DNA from: Steroidobacter agaridevorans
GTDB lineage: Bacteria > Pseudomonadota > Gammaproteobacteria > Steroidobacterales > Steroidobacteraceae
Length of the DNA stretch: 64,000 nt
Reading direction: 5' to 3'
Assembly: GCF_009932555.1 (NCBI RefSeq)
Contig: NZ_BLJO01000002.1
Location: 231,220 to 295,219, forward strand
In this document: piece by piece, positions 17,597-25,736 of the stretch
Layout: each line of letters starts with the position of its first letter
Numbering within the stretch: the first letter of the stretch is position 1
The notes under the pieces: generated by a model
Seen by the model: the letters and a program-made list of their open reading frames with translations, nothing else
Told to the model about the DNA's origin: nothing
The model's database searches: none
Made by a program: the position numbers and the translations under genes

Positions 17597-18229
17597 ATGG
17601 CCAAGGCAGTGGACAAGGCGTATCACACTGTACGTGAACGCATCGTGCGCGGCGTGTATCCAGCATCCTCCCGAATCACCGAGCAAGAAGTGGCGGCCGT
17701 CGCCGGCGTGAGTCGCACGCCCGTGCGCGAGGCGTTGCGAAAACTCCACGCAGAAGGGTTGTTGGAATTCGTCCCGCACCAAGGCGCGATCGTGACGGAA
17801 TGGACCCACGAAGATCGCGACGACGTGTATGAATTACGCGCCATGCTCGAATCGTACGGAGCCGCCCGCGCCGCCCGGCGCATCACCGGCGAGGGCATCG
17901 CCGAGTTGCGTCAGCTCGCCGAAGATCAGTATCACGAAACGCTCGCGAAGCCCGAGGGTTATCTCGAGCGCGTCGGCGATCTCAACAGTCACTTTCACCG
18001 TCGCATTCACGAGTTCGCGGGCAGCCCGCGCCTGGTGACGGCGCTGGCCTCGCTGATCGAAGTGCCGTTCATGCTGAAAACCTTCACGACCTATCAGGAT
18101 GAGGACCTGATCCGCAGCGCCTCGCATCACCTCGAAATCGTCCGGGCGCTGGAAGCGCGCGATGGCGACTGGAGCTCGGCGTTGATGCGCTCGCATATTC
18201 TCGGCGCACGAGGAACCTTGGTTGTCTGA
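17597..18229 (+). CDS. GntR-family regulator, FCD subfamily
   Basis: A 210-aa transcription factor. The winged helix-turn-helix spans residues 8-65 (RERIVRGVYPASSRITEQEV, then AGVSRTPVREALRKL), and an all-helical FCD effector domain follows from about residue 75 to 205, with metal/ligand residues in LNSHFHRRIHEF and SHHLEIVRAL. Members respond to organic acids or sugar acids and usually repress nearby catabolic genes. The start is clear: GAAGGAG six bases before ATG. Possible targets are its own leader and the flanking HMG-CoA lyase gene; the effector is unknown. Confidence 0.9.
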   Translation: MAKAVDKAYHTVRERIVRGVYPASSRITEQEVAAVAGVSRTPVREALRKLHAEGLLEFVPHQGAIVTEWTHEDRDDVYELRAMLESYGAARAARRITGEGIAELRQLAEDQYHETLAKPEGYLERVGDLNSHFHRRIHEFAGSPRLVTALASLIEVPFMLKTFTTYQDEDLIRSASHHLEIVRALEARDGDWSSALMRSHILGARGTLVV

Positions 18230-18269
18230 TTATCTGATTCGGGATCGGGCATCCTGCCACGACCCTCAT

Positions 18270-18340
18270 GACGAGACGGCAAAAGGCGTGACTTTTGCCG
18301 CTCGTCCGCCGCTGAAGCGGCGGGGTACTTCCCTGTACCC
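18270..18340. repeat. Three adjoining hairpins, possible REP-like element
   Basis: Three stems lie back to back between the GntR and peroxiredoxin genes: GACGAG..GGCAAAAG pairing with CTTTTGCC..CTCGTC (18270-18306), CCGCCGC with GCGGCGG around TGAA (18306-18323) and GGGTAC with GTACCC around TTCCCT (18323-18340). The dense packing is like a BIME/REP unit or an intergenic structured RNA rather than a simple terminator. I saw no second copy in this window. Confidence 0.45.
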
Positions 18341-18402
18341 AAGTGGAACTCGACGAGTAAAATAGTCGTTTCGGGTTTCACGTCAGCAACGAGGGGATGG
18401 TC

Positions 18403-18882
18403 ATGATCAAAGTCGGCGACAAAATGCCCGCGGGCACATTCACGCAGATCACCAAGGATGGACCGCAGAAGATCAGCGCCGAAGACTTCTTCAAGGGCCG
18501 CAAAGTCGTGCTGTTCTCGGTGCCGGGTGCGTTCACGCCTACCTGCGATGCCAAGCATCTGCCGGGGTTCGTGGAGAAGGCCGGCGACATCAAGGGCAAG
18601 GGCGTCGATGCCATCGCCTGCATGGCCGTGAACGACGCGTTCGTGATGAAGGCCTGGGGAAAGTCCCAGAACACCGACGGCAAAGTGGAAATGCTGGCCG
18701 ACGGCAACGCCGAGTACACCAAGGCACTGGGCCTGGACATGGACGCCACGGGCTTCGGCATGGGTATCCGCGGTCAGCGCTTCTCGCTGGTCGTGGATAA
18801 CGGCGTGGTGAAGCAGGTGAACGTCGAGCAGAAGGGCGAGTTCAAGGTGTCGAGCGCGGATTTCGTGCTCACGCAGCTGTAA
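18403..18882 (+). CDS. Peroxiredoxin, Prx5/AhpE-like (1-Cys type)
   Basis: A 159-aa cytoplasmic thiol peroxidase reducing H2O2 and organic peroxides. The peroxidatic cysteine is in VPGAFTPTCDAKHLPGF, the Prx5 signature; RGQRFSLVVDNGVVK carries the conserved arginine. Besides that cysteine only one other (ACMAVND) is visible, so resolution may use glutathione or glutaredoxin, as in other bacterial Prx5 proteins. Two ATGs compete: GAGGGG directly touches the first, so I chose the second at 18403, six bases away. A terminator follows the stop. Confidence 0.92.
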   Translation: MIKVGDKMPAGTFTQITKDGPQKISAEDFFKGRKVVLFSVPGAFTPTCDAKHLPGFVEKAGDIKGKGVDAIACMAVNDAFVMKAWGKSQNTDGKVEMLADGNAEYTKALGLDMDATGFGMGIRGQRFSLVVDNGVVKQVNVEQKGEFKVSSADFVLTQL

Positions 18883-18897
18883 GTGCCGCTCTAAAAC

Positions 18898-18934
18898 AAA
18901 GGCCGCCGCATCTCATAACGCGGCGGCCTTTTTT
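18898..18934 (+). terminator. Rho-independent terminator after peroxiredoxin
   Basis: Perfect nine-base arms GGCCGCCGC and GCGGCGGCC (extended by AAA/TTT) with a ten-base loop, followed by six T residues. Sixteen bases after the stop codon. AAACAAAA upstream means it may also work weakly on the other strand. Confidence 0.9.
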
Positions 18935-18939
18935 GTTTC

Positions 18940-18970
18940 ATGTTTTGGCGCGCTCCGCGCGCCAAAACAT
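18940..18970 (-). terminator. Perfect 13-bp hairpin at the end of etfA
   Basis: Arms 18940-18952 and 18958-18970 are exact reverse complements around a five-base loop, with ATGTTTTGG at the ends. It lies 24 bases beyond the etfA stop and directly beside the peroxiredoxin terminator. A-rich DNA follows on the minus strand rather than T, so its role as a terminator is inferred from position. Confidence 0.5.
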
Positions 18971-18994
18971 AGGGCTATGGCAGAGCGAACTAGC

Positions 18995-19936
18995 TCAGCC
19001 CAGTGCCTTTTCCAGCTCCGGCAGGACCGTGAACAAGTCGCCCACCAGGCCGATGTCGGCGACTTCGAAGATCGGCGCTTCGGCGTCCTTGTTGATCGCG
19101 ACGATGGTGCGTGCGTCCTTGATGCCGGTCAGATGCTGAATCGCGCCCGAAATACCCACCGCGACATACAGCTCCGGTGCAATGATCTTGCCGGTCTGGC
19201 CGACCTGCAGATCGTTGGCCGCATAGCCCGCATCGACCGCTGCGCGCGATGCGCCCACTGCGGCGCCGAGCTTGTCGGCGAGGCTGAAGATGATCTTGAA
19301 GTTATCCGAGCTGCCAAGCGCACGACCACCCGACACGACGCGCGGCGCGGTTTGCAGATCCGGACGACCGGTTGCAGCGGCGGAACGCGTGACGAAGCGA
19401 GTGTGAGAGGGCAGCGACGCAGAAACATTCGCCGCTTCGACACTCGCGCTGCCGCCTTCCGGCGCGGCCTGGAACGATGCGGTACGCACCGTCGCGACCA
19501 GCTTCTTATCCTGCGGCGCCTCGACCGTGATGATCGCGTTGCCCGCATACACTGGACGACGGAACTTATAAGCGCCCTCGGCGGCCATGATGTCGCTCAG
19601 CTGACCGACGCCGAGCAGCGCAGCCACTCGCGGCATCAAGTCTTTTCCGAACGTGGTCGAGGGACCGAACACGTGCGTGTAGTTCGCAGCAACCGCGGCC
19701 ACCTGCGGGGCGAGCACGGCAGCGAGCGGCTCGGCATTCGCAGCGTTATTGACCGTGAGCACCGTCTTCACGCCCTGGATCTTTGCAGCCTCGGCGGCGA
19801 CAGGGGCGCCGTCGGTCGCGAACACGGCAACGTGAATTTCAGCACCGGAGATCGTGCTGGCGCAGGCGACGCACTTGGCGGTGGATTGATTGAGCTTGCC
19901 GCCGGCATGTTCGGCGACGATGAGAATCTTGGCCAT
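18995..19936 (-). CDS. etfA: Electron transfer flavoprotein alpha subunit
   Basis: A 313-aa FAD-binding subunit that takes electrons from acyl-CoA and related dehydrogenases and hands them to ETF-ubiquinone oxidoreductase. The C-terminal FAD domain is complete: [47 protein letters not shown], and [21 protein letters not shown]. The N-terminal domain has [19 protein letters not shown]. Its ATG overlaps the etfB stop as TAATG, so translation is coupled. Length and order etfB-etfA are standard. Confidence 0.95.
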   Translation of the reverse strand: MAKILIVAEHAGGKLNQSTAKCVACASTISGAEIHVAVFATDGAPVAAEAAKIQGVKTVLTVNNAANAEPLAAVLAPQVAAVAANYTHVFGPSTTFGKDLMPRVAALLGVGQLSDIMAAEGAYKFRRPVYAGNAIITVEAPQDKKLVATVRTASFQAAPEGGSASVEAANVSASLPSHTRFVTRSAAATGRPDLQTAPRVVSGGRALGSSDNFKIIFSLADKLGAAVGASRAAVDAGYAANDLQVGQTGKIIAPELYVAVGISGAIQHLTGIKDARTIVAINKDAEAPIFEVADIGLVGDLFTVLPELEKALG

Positions 19937-20685
19937 TAGACGAGCCCCTTCTGCTTGAGAGCGGCAACCAGCTCGCCCACATCTTTCACCATGACGCCCT
20001 TGGAACGCGCCGCGGGCGGCTCGTACTTGGTGGTCTTGAACTGCGGCGCCGTCTCGACGCCGAGCGAGGCGATCGCGACGGTCTCGAGCGGCTTCTTCTT
20101 CGCCTTCATGATGTCCGGCAGCTTCACGTAGCGCGGCTCGTTCAGCCGCAGGTCGGTGGTGAGCACCGCCGGCAGGTCGACTTCGATGGTCTCCAGGCCC
20201 GCGTCCACTTCACGCGTGACCTTGGCCTTGCCGCCGTCCAGCTCGACCTTCGAGGCGAACGTGGCCTGCGGGCGATCCCACAGCGCGGCCAGCATCTGGC
20301 CGGTCTGGTTGTTGTCGTCGTCGATGCCTTGCTTGCCGAGCAACACGATCTGCGGGCTCTCTTTCTCGATCAGCTTCAAGAACACCTTGGCGGCGGCGAG
20401 GGGTTCTACGACCGAGTCGGCCTGCACGAGGATCGCGCGGTCGGCGCCCATGGCGAGACCGGTACGCAGCTGCTGCTGGGTGTCGGCGGGGCCGATGCTG
20501 ACGACGATGACTTCCGTCGCGCCGCCTTTTTCCTTGATGCGAAGCGCTTCTTCCAGCGCGATCTCATCGAAGGGATTGATGCTCATTTTTACGCCGTCGG
20601 TCACGACACCCGTGCCGTCGGGTTTGACGCGGACGCGGACGTTGTAGTCCACCACGCGCTTGAGGCCCACCAGAATCTTGCTCAA
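19936..20685 (-). CDS. etfB: Electron transfer flavoprotein beta subunit
   Basis: A 249-aa AMP-binding subunit of ETF. Conserved segments are KILVGLKRVVDYNVRVRV, the NPFDEIALEEALRIKE helix and KQGIDDDNNQTGQMLAALW with the ETF beta signature. I place the start at a TTG (20685) because it gives the exact family N-terminus and length and has GGAG seven bases upstream; the open frame runs 28 codons further but reads like untranslated leader. First gene of the etfBA pair, divergent from the maleate-isomerase-like gene (239 bp apart). Confidence 0.93.
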   Translation of the reverse strand: MSKILVGLKRVVDYNVRVRVKPDGTGVVTDGVKMSINPFDEIALEEALRIKEKGGATEVIVVSIGPADTQQQLRTGLAMGADRAILVQADSVVEPLAAAKVFLKLIEKESPQIVLLGKQGIDDDNNQTGQMLAALWDRPQATFASKVELDGGKAKVTREVDAGLETIEVDLPAVLTTDLRLNEPRYVKLPDIMKAKKKPLETVAIASLGVETAPQFKTTKYEPPAARSKGVMVKDVGELVAALKQKGLV

Positions 20686-20924
20686 CTTTCGGCTCCGATA
20701 AATACCGCAGAAAAACGAGGGGCTGCAGGCCGCCGCAGCGGCCCGGCACGCTACTGGAACGTAGCGCACGAGTCAATCAACAACCCGTCGCGTACTGCCA
20801 TGTTCCGCAGGGGAAAAGTGCCGAAATTGCCGGTGAATTTCGAGAAGTGGAATACGGTCACCGGTGGCAGCGGTCGACAACCGGCTAAACTCGCCGCCTC
20901 AACGAGAACTCCTGTCCGACACTC

Positions 20925-21671
20925 ATGCCAGATGCACTTGCTCCCCGCCTGAAATACGGTGTGATCGCCCCCGCGACCAACACCATCGTGCAGCCGGAAT
21001 TCGACGCCATGCGGCCGCGCGGCGTGACCAACCAGATGGCCCGGGTGGTCATTCCCGACTCGCCGGTCGGCACCGAGAGCGAGTTCGTCGCCATGATGGG
21101 ACAGGTCCGCAGCAACATCGAAGGGGCGCTCGACGCAGTCATGGCTTGTTCGCCATCTGCCGTCGTGTGCGGCATGAACGCCGAGACCTTCTGGGAAGGC
21201 GTGATGGACGCCAACGCAGTCCAGGCCCACCTGGAAGCCCGCGCCGGCGTGAAGGTAATCCTCGGAGTGCAGGCCTGCCTGGCGGCGATTCAGCGCTATG
21301 GCGGGATCCGGCGGATCAGCGTCATCACCCCGTACATGCCCTCGGGCGATGCCCAGGTGCGCCGTTCCTTCACCGATAGCGGTTTCGAGGTGGTGAACCT
21401 GCTGGGCCTGAAGAGCAACAGTCCGCTATTGATGGCCCACGAGGCCCCCGAGCGCCTGCGCCGGGCGGTGCGCGAGGTGGACGACAGCAGCGTCGAGCTG
21501 ATCCTGCAGGTGGGCACGAACCTGGCGTTCGCCTCGATCGCCGCCGAAGCCGAGCGCTGGCTCGGCAAGCCGGTGCTGGCGGTCAATACCTGCACTTACT
21601 GGCACGCCCTACGGAGCACGGGCATCGAGGACAAGATCGAGGGGTTCGGATCGCTGCTGACCGAGCACTGA
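20925..21671 (+). CDS. Maleate isomerase / arylmalonate decarboxylase family protein
   Basis: A 248-aa member of the Asp/Glu-racemase-like superfamily, in the branch of maleate cis-trans isomerase and arylmalonate decarboxylase. LKYGVIAPATNTIVQPEF is the family opening, Cys82 in VVCGMNAETFW is at the first catalytic position, and ITPYM and KPVLAVNTCTYWHAL are the later conserved segments. At the second catalytic position, where isomerases have a cysteine before TNL, this protein has Gly197 (QVGTNL). It would therefore have a single active-site cysteine, on the opposite face to classic arylmalonate decarboxylase. Substrate unknown. Divergent from etfBA. Confidence 0.82.
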   Translation: MPDALAPRLKYGVIAPATNTIVQPEFDAMRPRGVTNQMARVVIPDSPVGTESEFVAMMGQVRSNIEGALDAVMACSPSAVVCGMNAETFWEGVMDANAVQAHLEARAGVKVILGVQACLAAIQRYGGIRRISVITPYMPSGDAQVRRSFTDSGFEVVNLLGLKSNSPLLMAHEAPERLRRAVREVDDSSVELILQVGTNLAFASIAAEAERWLGKPVLAVNTCTYWHALRSTGIEDKIEGFGSLLTEH

Positions 21672-21783
21672 AGAACCGTCCGCAACGGCTGTAATCCTCG
21701 GTTTCCTATGACTCTGTGCGCACTTTGGGCGCATGGATTCTGCTATCTTGCCCAGCCATTCATCAGTCAGTGCGACCATCGCC

Positions 21784-23055
21784 ATGCGTACCATCCGCCC
21801 CAGTGCCGGCCTCGCCAACGTGAAGTATGAAATTCGCGGCGACCTGGCACGGCGCGCCCATGAAATGGAGCGCCGGGGCTACGACATCATTCCGCTGAAC
21901 ATCGGCAATCCCGGCGTGTTCGGATTTCGCACGCCCGAGACCATGCGGCTGGCGATGATCGAGAACCTGAAGGCGAGCGAGGCCTACAGTCATCAGAAGG
22001 GCATCTTCCCGGCCCGCGAAGCGGTGGTCATGCAGCAGCAGAGCCGCGGCGTGCGTGGTGTGAGCGCCGATGAAGTGTTCATGGGCAATGGCGTGAGCGA
22101 GCTCATCGACCTGGTGCTGCGCGCCTTGCTGTCGACCGACGATGAAGTGCTCGTACCGATGCCCAACTATCCGTTGTGGACGGCGGCGGTGAATTTGAAT
22201 CGCGGCCGCGCCGTGCATTATCCCTGTCACGCGGCGAATGGCTTCGAGCCGGACCCGGCAGAGATCGAGGCGTTGATCACCAGCCGGACGCGCGCCATCG
22301 TCGTGATCAATCCAAACAATCCGACGGGCGCCGTGTATTCGCGCGCCACGCTCGAAGCGATTGCTCGCATTGCCGAACGGCATCACCTCGTCGTGTTCTC
22401 CGATGAGATCTACGATCAGATCGTTTATGACGACGCGAAGTTCGTGCCGATGGCGACACTCGTGCAGAACACGTTGTGCGCCACCATGTCGGGCCTGTCG
22501 AAGGTCTATCGCGCCTGCGGCTATCGCGTCGGCTGGGTGTCGTTCTCCGGCGAGATCGAGTCGGCCCGCGAATACATGAGCGCGCTCGACAAGCTGTCGT
22601 CACTGCGTTTGTGCAGCAACGTGCCGGGGCAGTGGGCCGTGCAGACCGCGCTCGGCGGCTATCAGAGTATCCTGGAGCTGACGCGTCCGGGCGGGCGTTT
22701 GTTTGAATCGCGCCAGGCCATTCTCAATGGCGTCGCGAACAGCAAGTATCTGCAGGTGCATGCGCCGCGTGGTGCGATCTACGCGTTCATCGGCATCAAG
22801 GAAGGCGTGCTGCCGAACTTCGACGATCAGCGCTTCGCCATGGATCTGCTCGAGCACAAGCATGTGCTGCTCGCGCCGGGCACGAGCTTCAACACGCCAT
22901 ACAAGACTCACTTCCGTATCACCAATCTGCCACGCCCCGAAGTGCTGGCCGACGTGTTCCTGCGCATGGAGGAACTGTTGGACAGCTACGCCAATGGGGC
23001 CGAGCCTGTGTCACGCGCGGCGCCGGACTTGAAGGTCGTCCGCAACCAGTCATGA
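21784..23055 (+). CDS. alaA: Alanine transaminase-like aminotransferase (class I/II)
   Basis: A 423-aa PLP enzyme closest to AlaA-type glutamate-pyruvate aminotransferases. It opens GLANVKYEIRGDLARRA (compare the AlaA start) and has IGNPGVFGF, NPNNPTGAVYSRA, SDEIYDQIVYD and the PLP lysine in SGLSKVYRACGYRVGW. The C-terminal HFRITNLPRPE carries the substrate-binding arginine. I start at the ATG at 21784; the frame opens 17 codons earlier but those residues do not match the family. No strong ribosome binding site. The next gene follows 11 bp after the stop. Confidence 0.85.
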   Translation: MRTIRPSAGLANVKYEIRGDLARRAHEMERRGYDIIPLNIGNPGVFGFRTPETMRLAMIENLKASEAYSHQKGIFPAREAVVMQQQSRGVRGVSADEVFMGNGVSELIDLVLRALLSTDDEVLVPMPNYPLWTAAVNLNRGRAVHYPCHAANGFEPDPAEIEALITSRTRAIVVINPNNPTGAVYSRATLEAIARIAERHHLVVFSDEIYDQIVYDDAKFVPMATLVQNTLCATMSGLSKVYRACGYRVGWVSFSGEIESAREYMSALDKLSSLRLCSNVPGQWAVQTALGGYQSILELTRPGGRLFESRQAILNGVANSKYLQVHAPRGAIYAFIGIKEGVLPNFDDQRFAMDLLEHKHVLLAPGTSFNTPYKTHFRITNLPRPEVLADVFLRMEELLDSYANGAEPVSRAAPDLKVVRNQS

Positions 23056-23066
23056 GTTAAGGGGCA

Positions 23067-25736
23067 TTGCAGCTCCATTCGCTTCTAGATCAGGGCGTCA
23101 CGGTGCTCACCGCGAGCCGCAGGCTCGCGCATGCGCTGCGGTTGGGCTATGCCCAGCATGCGCAGAGTCAGGGGCAATCCGTCTGGCGCACGCCACGCGT
23201 TCTGCCGTGGTCCACGTGGCTCGCTCAGCAATGGCTCGAATCACGAGCCATTGGCGCGCACGCGCATCACGCTCGTTTGTTGACCAACGCCCAGGCGCGA
23301 ATCCTTTGGGACAGCCTGGTCAATGACAGCGAGTGGGGCTCGGGCCTGCTCAATCCCTCCAACGCCGCTCGGCTCGCCGCACGCAGCTGGCGCCGGATGC
23401 AGGAATATCTGATCCCGCTCGCAGCGCTGAACGATAGCGACAGCTCCGAAGGTCGCGCCTTGCATGCCTGGTGCACCGAGTTCCTGCGTCGCTGCGAGAA
23501 GCTGCAAGCCATCGATGAAACGCGTCTGGCCCATTGGGCGCACGATGCGAACTTCGTGCCCGAGGAAACATTGGCGCTCGCGGGCTTCGACAGCATTCCG
23601 CCCTCAGTCGCTCGATTGATCGAGCGCTGGCGTGCGCGGGGCAAGATTGCTGACATCGCAGCGGACGAGCAGACATCGCGCTCGGTCGTGGTCGTCACCG
23701 CGCGCGATGCCGACGATGAGCTCGAGTTGGCCGCGCGTTGGGCGCGTGCGCAGATCGCGACCGGCAAGAGCACGGTCGGCGTTGTCGTTGCCGATCTGCA
23801 GTCGCGTCGCGCGGAAGTGCAGCGAGTCTTCGAGGATGTGTTCGCGCCGGGCCAACGAAACATTCAGGCGGAGTCTGCGAAGATTCCCGTCGTGATCGCA
23901 GCGCCTGCGCCGCTTGCGTCGTATCCCGTCGTGGATGCGGCGCTCTTGGTGCTGCAGTTCGCGTTGCATGATCGACCGGCGACGCACGCGGGCCGATTGT
24001 TACGTTCGCCATTCATCGCAGGCGGCGAAGCGGAGAAAGATCGTCGCGCCATGGCGGACTTCCGACTGCGTGAAGATCAGCGAGATCGATGGGATTGGTT
24101 CGAGCTCGAGCGCTGGGCGAGCGCATCGGGCTGCGATCAGTTGGCCGTGGCTGCGCGGAGCATTGGCGCAGAGATTCGCGGCAAAACCTCATCCACGGGC
24201 GCAAGCGCCTGGGCCGAACGTTTCCATGCCTGGCTGCGGGCGGTCGGCTGGCCCGGTGAGCGTTCGTTGAGCAGCGTCGAACATCAGACCGTGCTCAAGT
24301 TTCACGCGGCGCTCGCGGAGTTTGGAACGTTGGATGCGGTTACGGCGTCGCTGTCCGCGGCGGCGGCCTTGTCTCGTTTGCAGGAGCTGTTGCGAGACAC
24401 GCCATTCGAGCCGGAGACGCAGGCGACTTCGATTACCGTGATCGATCCCGCTACTGTCGCCGGCATGAGCTTCGATGCCACCTGGGTGACCGGGCTCGAT
24501 GCCGCGCGGTTGCCCGAGCCCGTGAATCCCGATCCCTTGTTGCCCGTCCCTCTGCAGCGCGCCGCGAAGATTCCCGAAGCGACGGCGGAAGGGGTCATGC
24601 AGCTGTCGAAAGCGCGACTCGCGCGTTGGACCAGCAGCGCGCCGCAGGTTGTGCTGAGCTGGCCGCGGCAGGAAGGTGAAGCCGAGCTGCAGCCCAGCCC
24701 GATGTTGGCGTCGTGGCCCACGGTCAAAGGCAGCGATCTCGCGATCGCCTCGGTGCGGCCGCTGCGGCGTACTTTGTTTGATCAGCGACCGCTGCTCGAA
24801 CAAATGCGTGACGAGCTCGCGCCACGGCTGACCGTGAGAACCGCTCGAGGCGGCGCGATGACGCTGGAGCTGCAATCTCGCTGTCCCTTCCGGGCGCAGG
24901 CGCAGATTCGCTTAGGCGCGGAGGACATGCCGACGGTGAGCATCGGCGTCGAGCCGATCGACCGCGGCATCATTCTGCACCGGGTGCTTGAAGAGATCTG
25001 GGGCTCCCTGCGCAGCCACGCCGGGCTGCTCGCCGTCGAGGAAGAAACATTGGCCGAGCGCGTGCGAGCGAGCGCCGAGCGTCACACGATGCAGGCGTTG
25101 CAGCCGACGGTTCGTTACCGGCAGCGCCTTGCGGCGCTCGAAGCCAGCAATGTCGCCAAGCAAGTGCTGCAGTTGTTGGCCGTGGAGAAAGAGCGTCCCT
25201 CGTTTGTGTTGAGACTGACTGAGAAGTCCGAGCCGTACGCCATCGGTGGACTGTCGATCACGCTGCAGCCGGACCGCATCGACGAGCTCGGTAACGGCGG
25301 CAATCTGCTGATCGATTACAAACTCGGCGACTCGCACTCGCCGCGGCAATGGCTCGATACGCGACCGGGTCGGCCGTTGCGGCCACAGCTGCCATTGTAT
25401 GGATTGGCGCACGGCGAATCGTTGCGTGGCCTCGCGTACGTCGTCTTGGCGGCTGGCGCGGTGGAGTATCGCGGCTGGAGCGACGGTGCGTTCATCGGCG
25501 AGGGCGTCGCTGCCTATCCAGGGCATGTGCGCCTCAAGCCAGATCATCCGCCGGATTGGCCATCGCTGGTGGCTCACTGGCGTAAGTCACTCACGCAGCT
25601 CGCGGAGAATTTCGTCGAAGGTCAGGCGGCGGTGGATCCGTTGCTGGCGCAGGAGTGCGCGTACTGCCATTTGAGCGCGTTCTGCCGGATCAGCGAACGG
25701 GCGCAGGAAGACGAGGCGGAGCACCACGATGAGTAG
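23067..25736 (+). CDS. AddB-like PD-(D/E)XK nuclease, DNA repair
   Basis: An 889-aa protein of the family annotated as probable DNA repair protein, the functional counterpart of AddB in an AddAB-type helicase-nuclease. The first two-thirds is a degraded UvrD-like fold without a Walker A motif. The C-terminal nuclease has LLIDYKLGD (the D..YK catalytic core) with RPQLPLYGLA. Four cysteines expected to hold an iron-sulfur cluster are seen in SRCPFRAQ and CAYCHLSAFC. TTG start with AAGGGG just upstream; no ATG occurs for a hundred codons. Its end overlaps the helicase gene by 8 bp, so both are one operon. Confidence 0.85.
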   Translation: MQLHSLLDQGVTVLTASRRLAHALRLGYAQHAQSQGQSVWRTPRVLPWSTWLAQQWLESRAIGAHAHHARLLTNAQARILWDSLVNDSEWGSGLLNPSNAARLAARSWRRMQEYLIPLAALNDSDSSEGRALHAWCTEFLRRCEKLQAIDETRLAHWAHDANFVPEETLALAGFDSIPPSVARLIERWRARGKIADIAADEQTSRSVVVVTARDADDELELAARWARAQIATGKSTVGVVVADLQSRRAEVQRVFEDVFAPGQRNIQAESAKIPVVIAAPAPLASYPVVDAALLVLQFALHDRPATHAGRLLRSPFIAGGEAEKDRRAMADFRLREDQRDRWDWFELERWASASGCDQLAVAARSIGAEIRGKTSSTGASAWAERFHAWLRAVGWPGERSLSSVEHQTVLKFHAALAEFGTLDAVTASLSAAAALSRLQELLRDTPFEPETQATSITVIDPATVAGMSFDATWVTGLDAARLPEPVNPDPLLPVPLQRAAKIPEATAEGVMQLSKARLARWTSSAPQVVLSWPRQEGEAELQPSPMLASWPTVKGSDLAIASVRPLRRTLFDQRPLLEQMRDELAPRLTVRTARGGAMTLELQSRCPFRAQAQIRLGAEDMPTVSIGVEPIDRGIILHRVLEEIWGSLRSHAGLLAVEEETLAERVRASAERHTMQALQPTVRYRQRLAALEASNVAKQVLQLLAVEKERPSFVLRLTEKSEPYAIGGLSITLQPDRIDELGNGGNLLIDYKLGDSHSPRQWLDTRPGRPLRPQLPLYGLAHGESLRGLAYVVLAAGAVEYRGWSDGAFIGEGVAAYPGHVRLKPDHPPDWPSLVAHWRKSLTQLAENFVEGQAAVDPLLAQECAYCHLSAFCRISERAQEDEAEHHDE

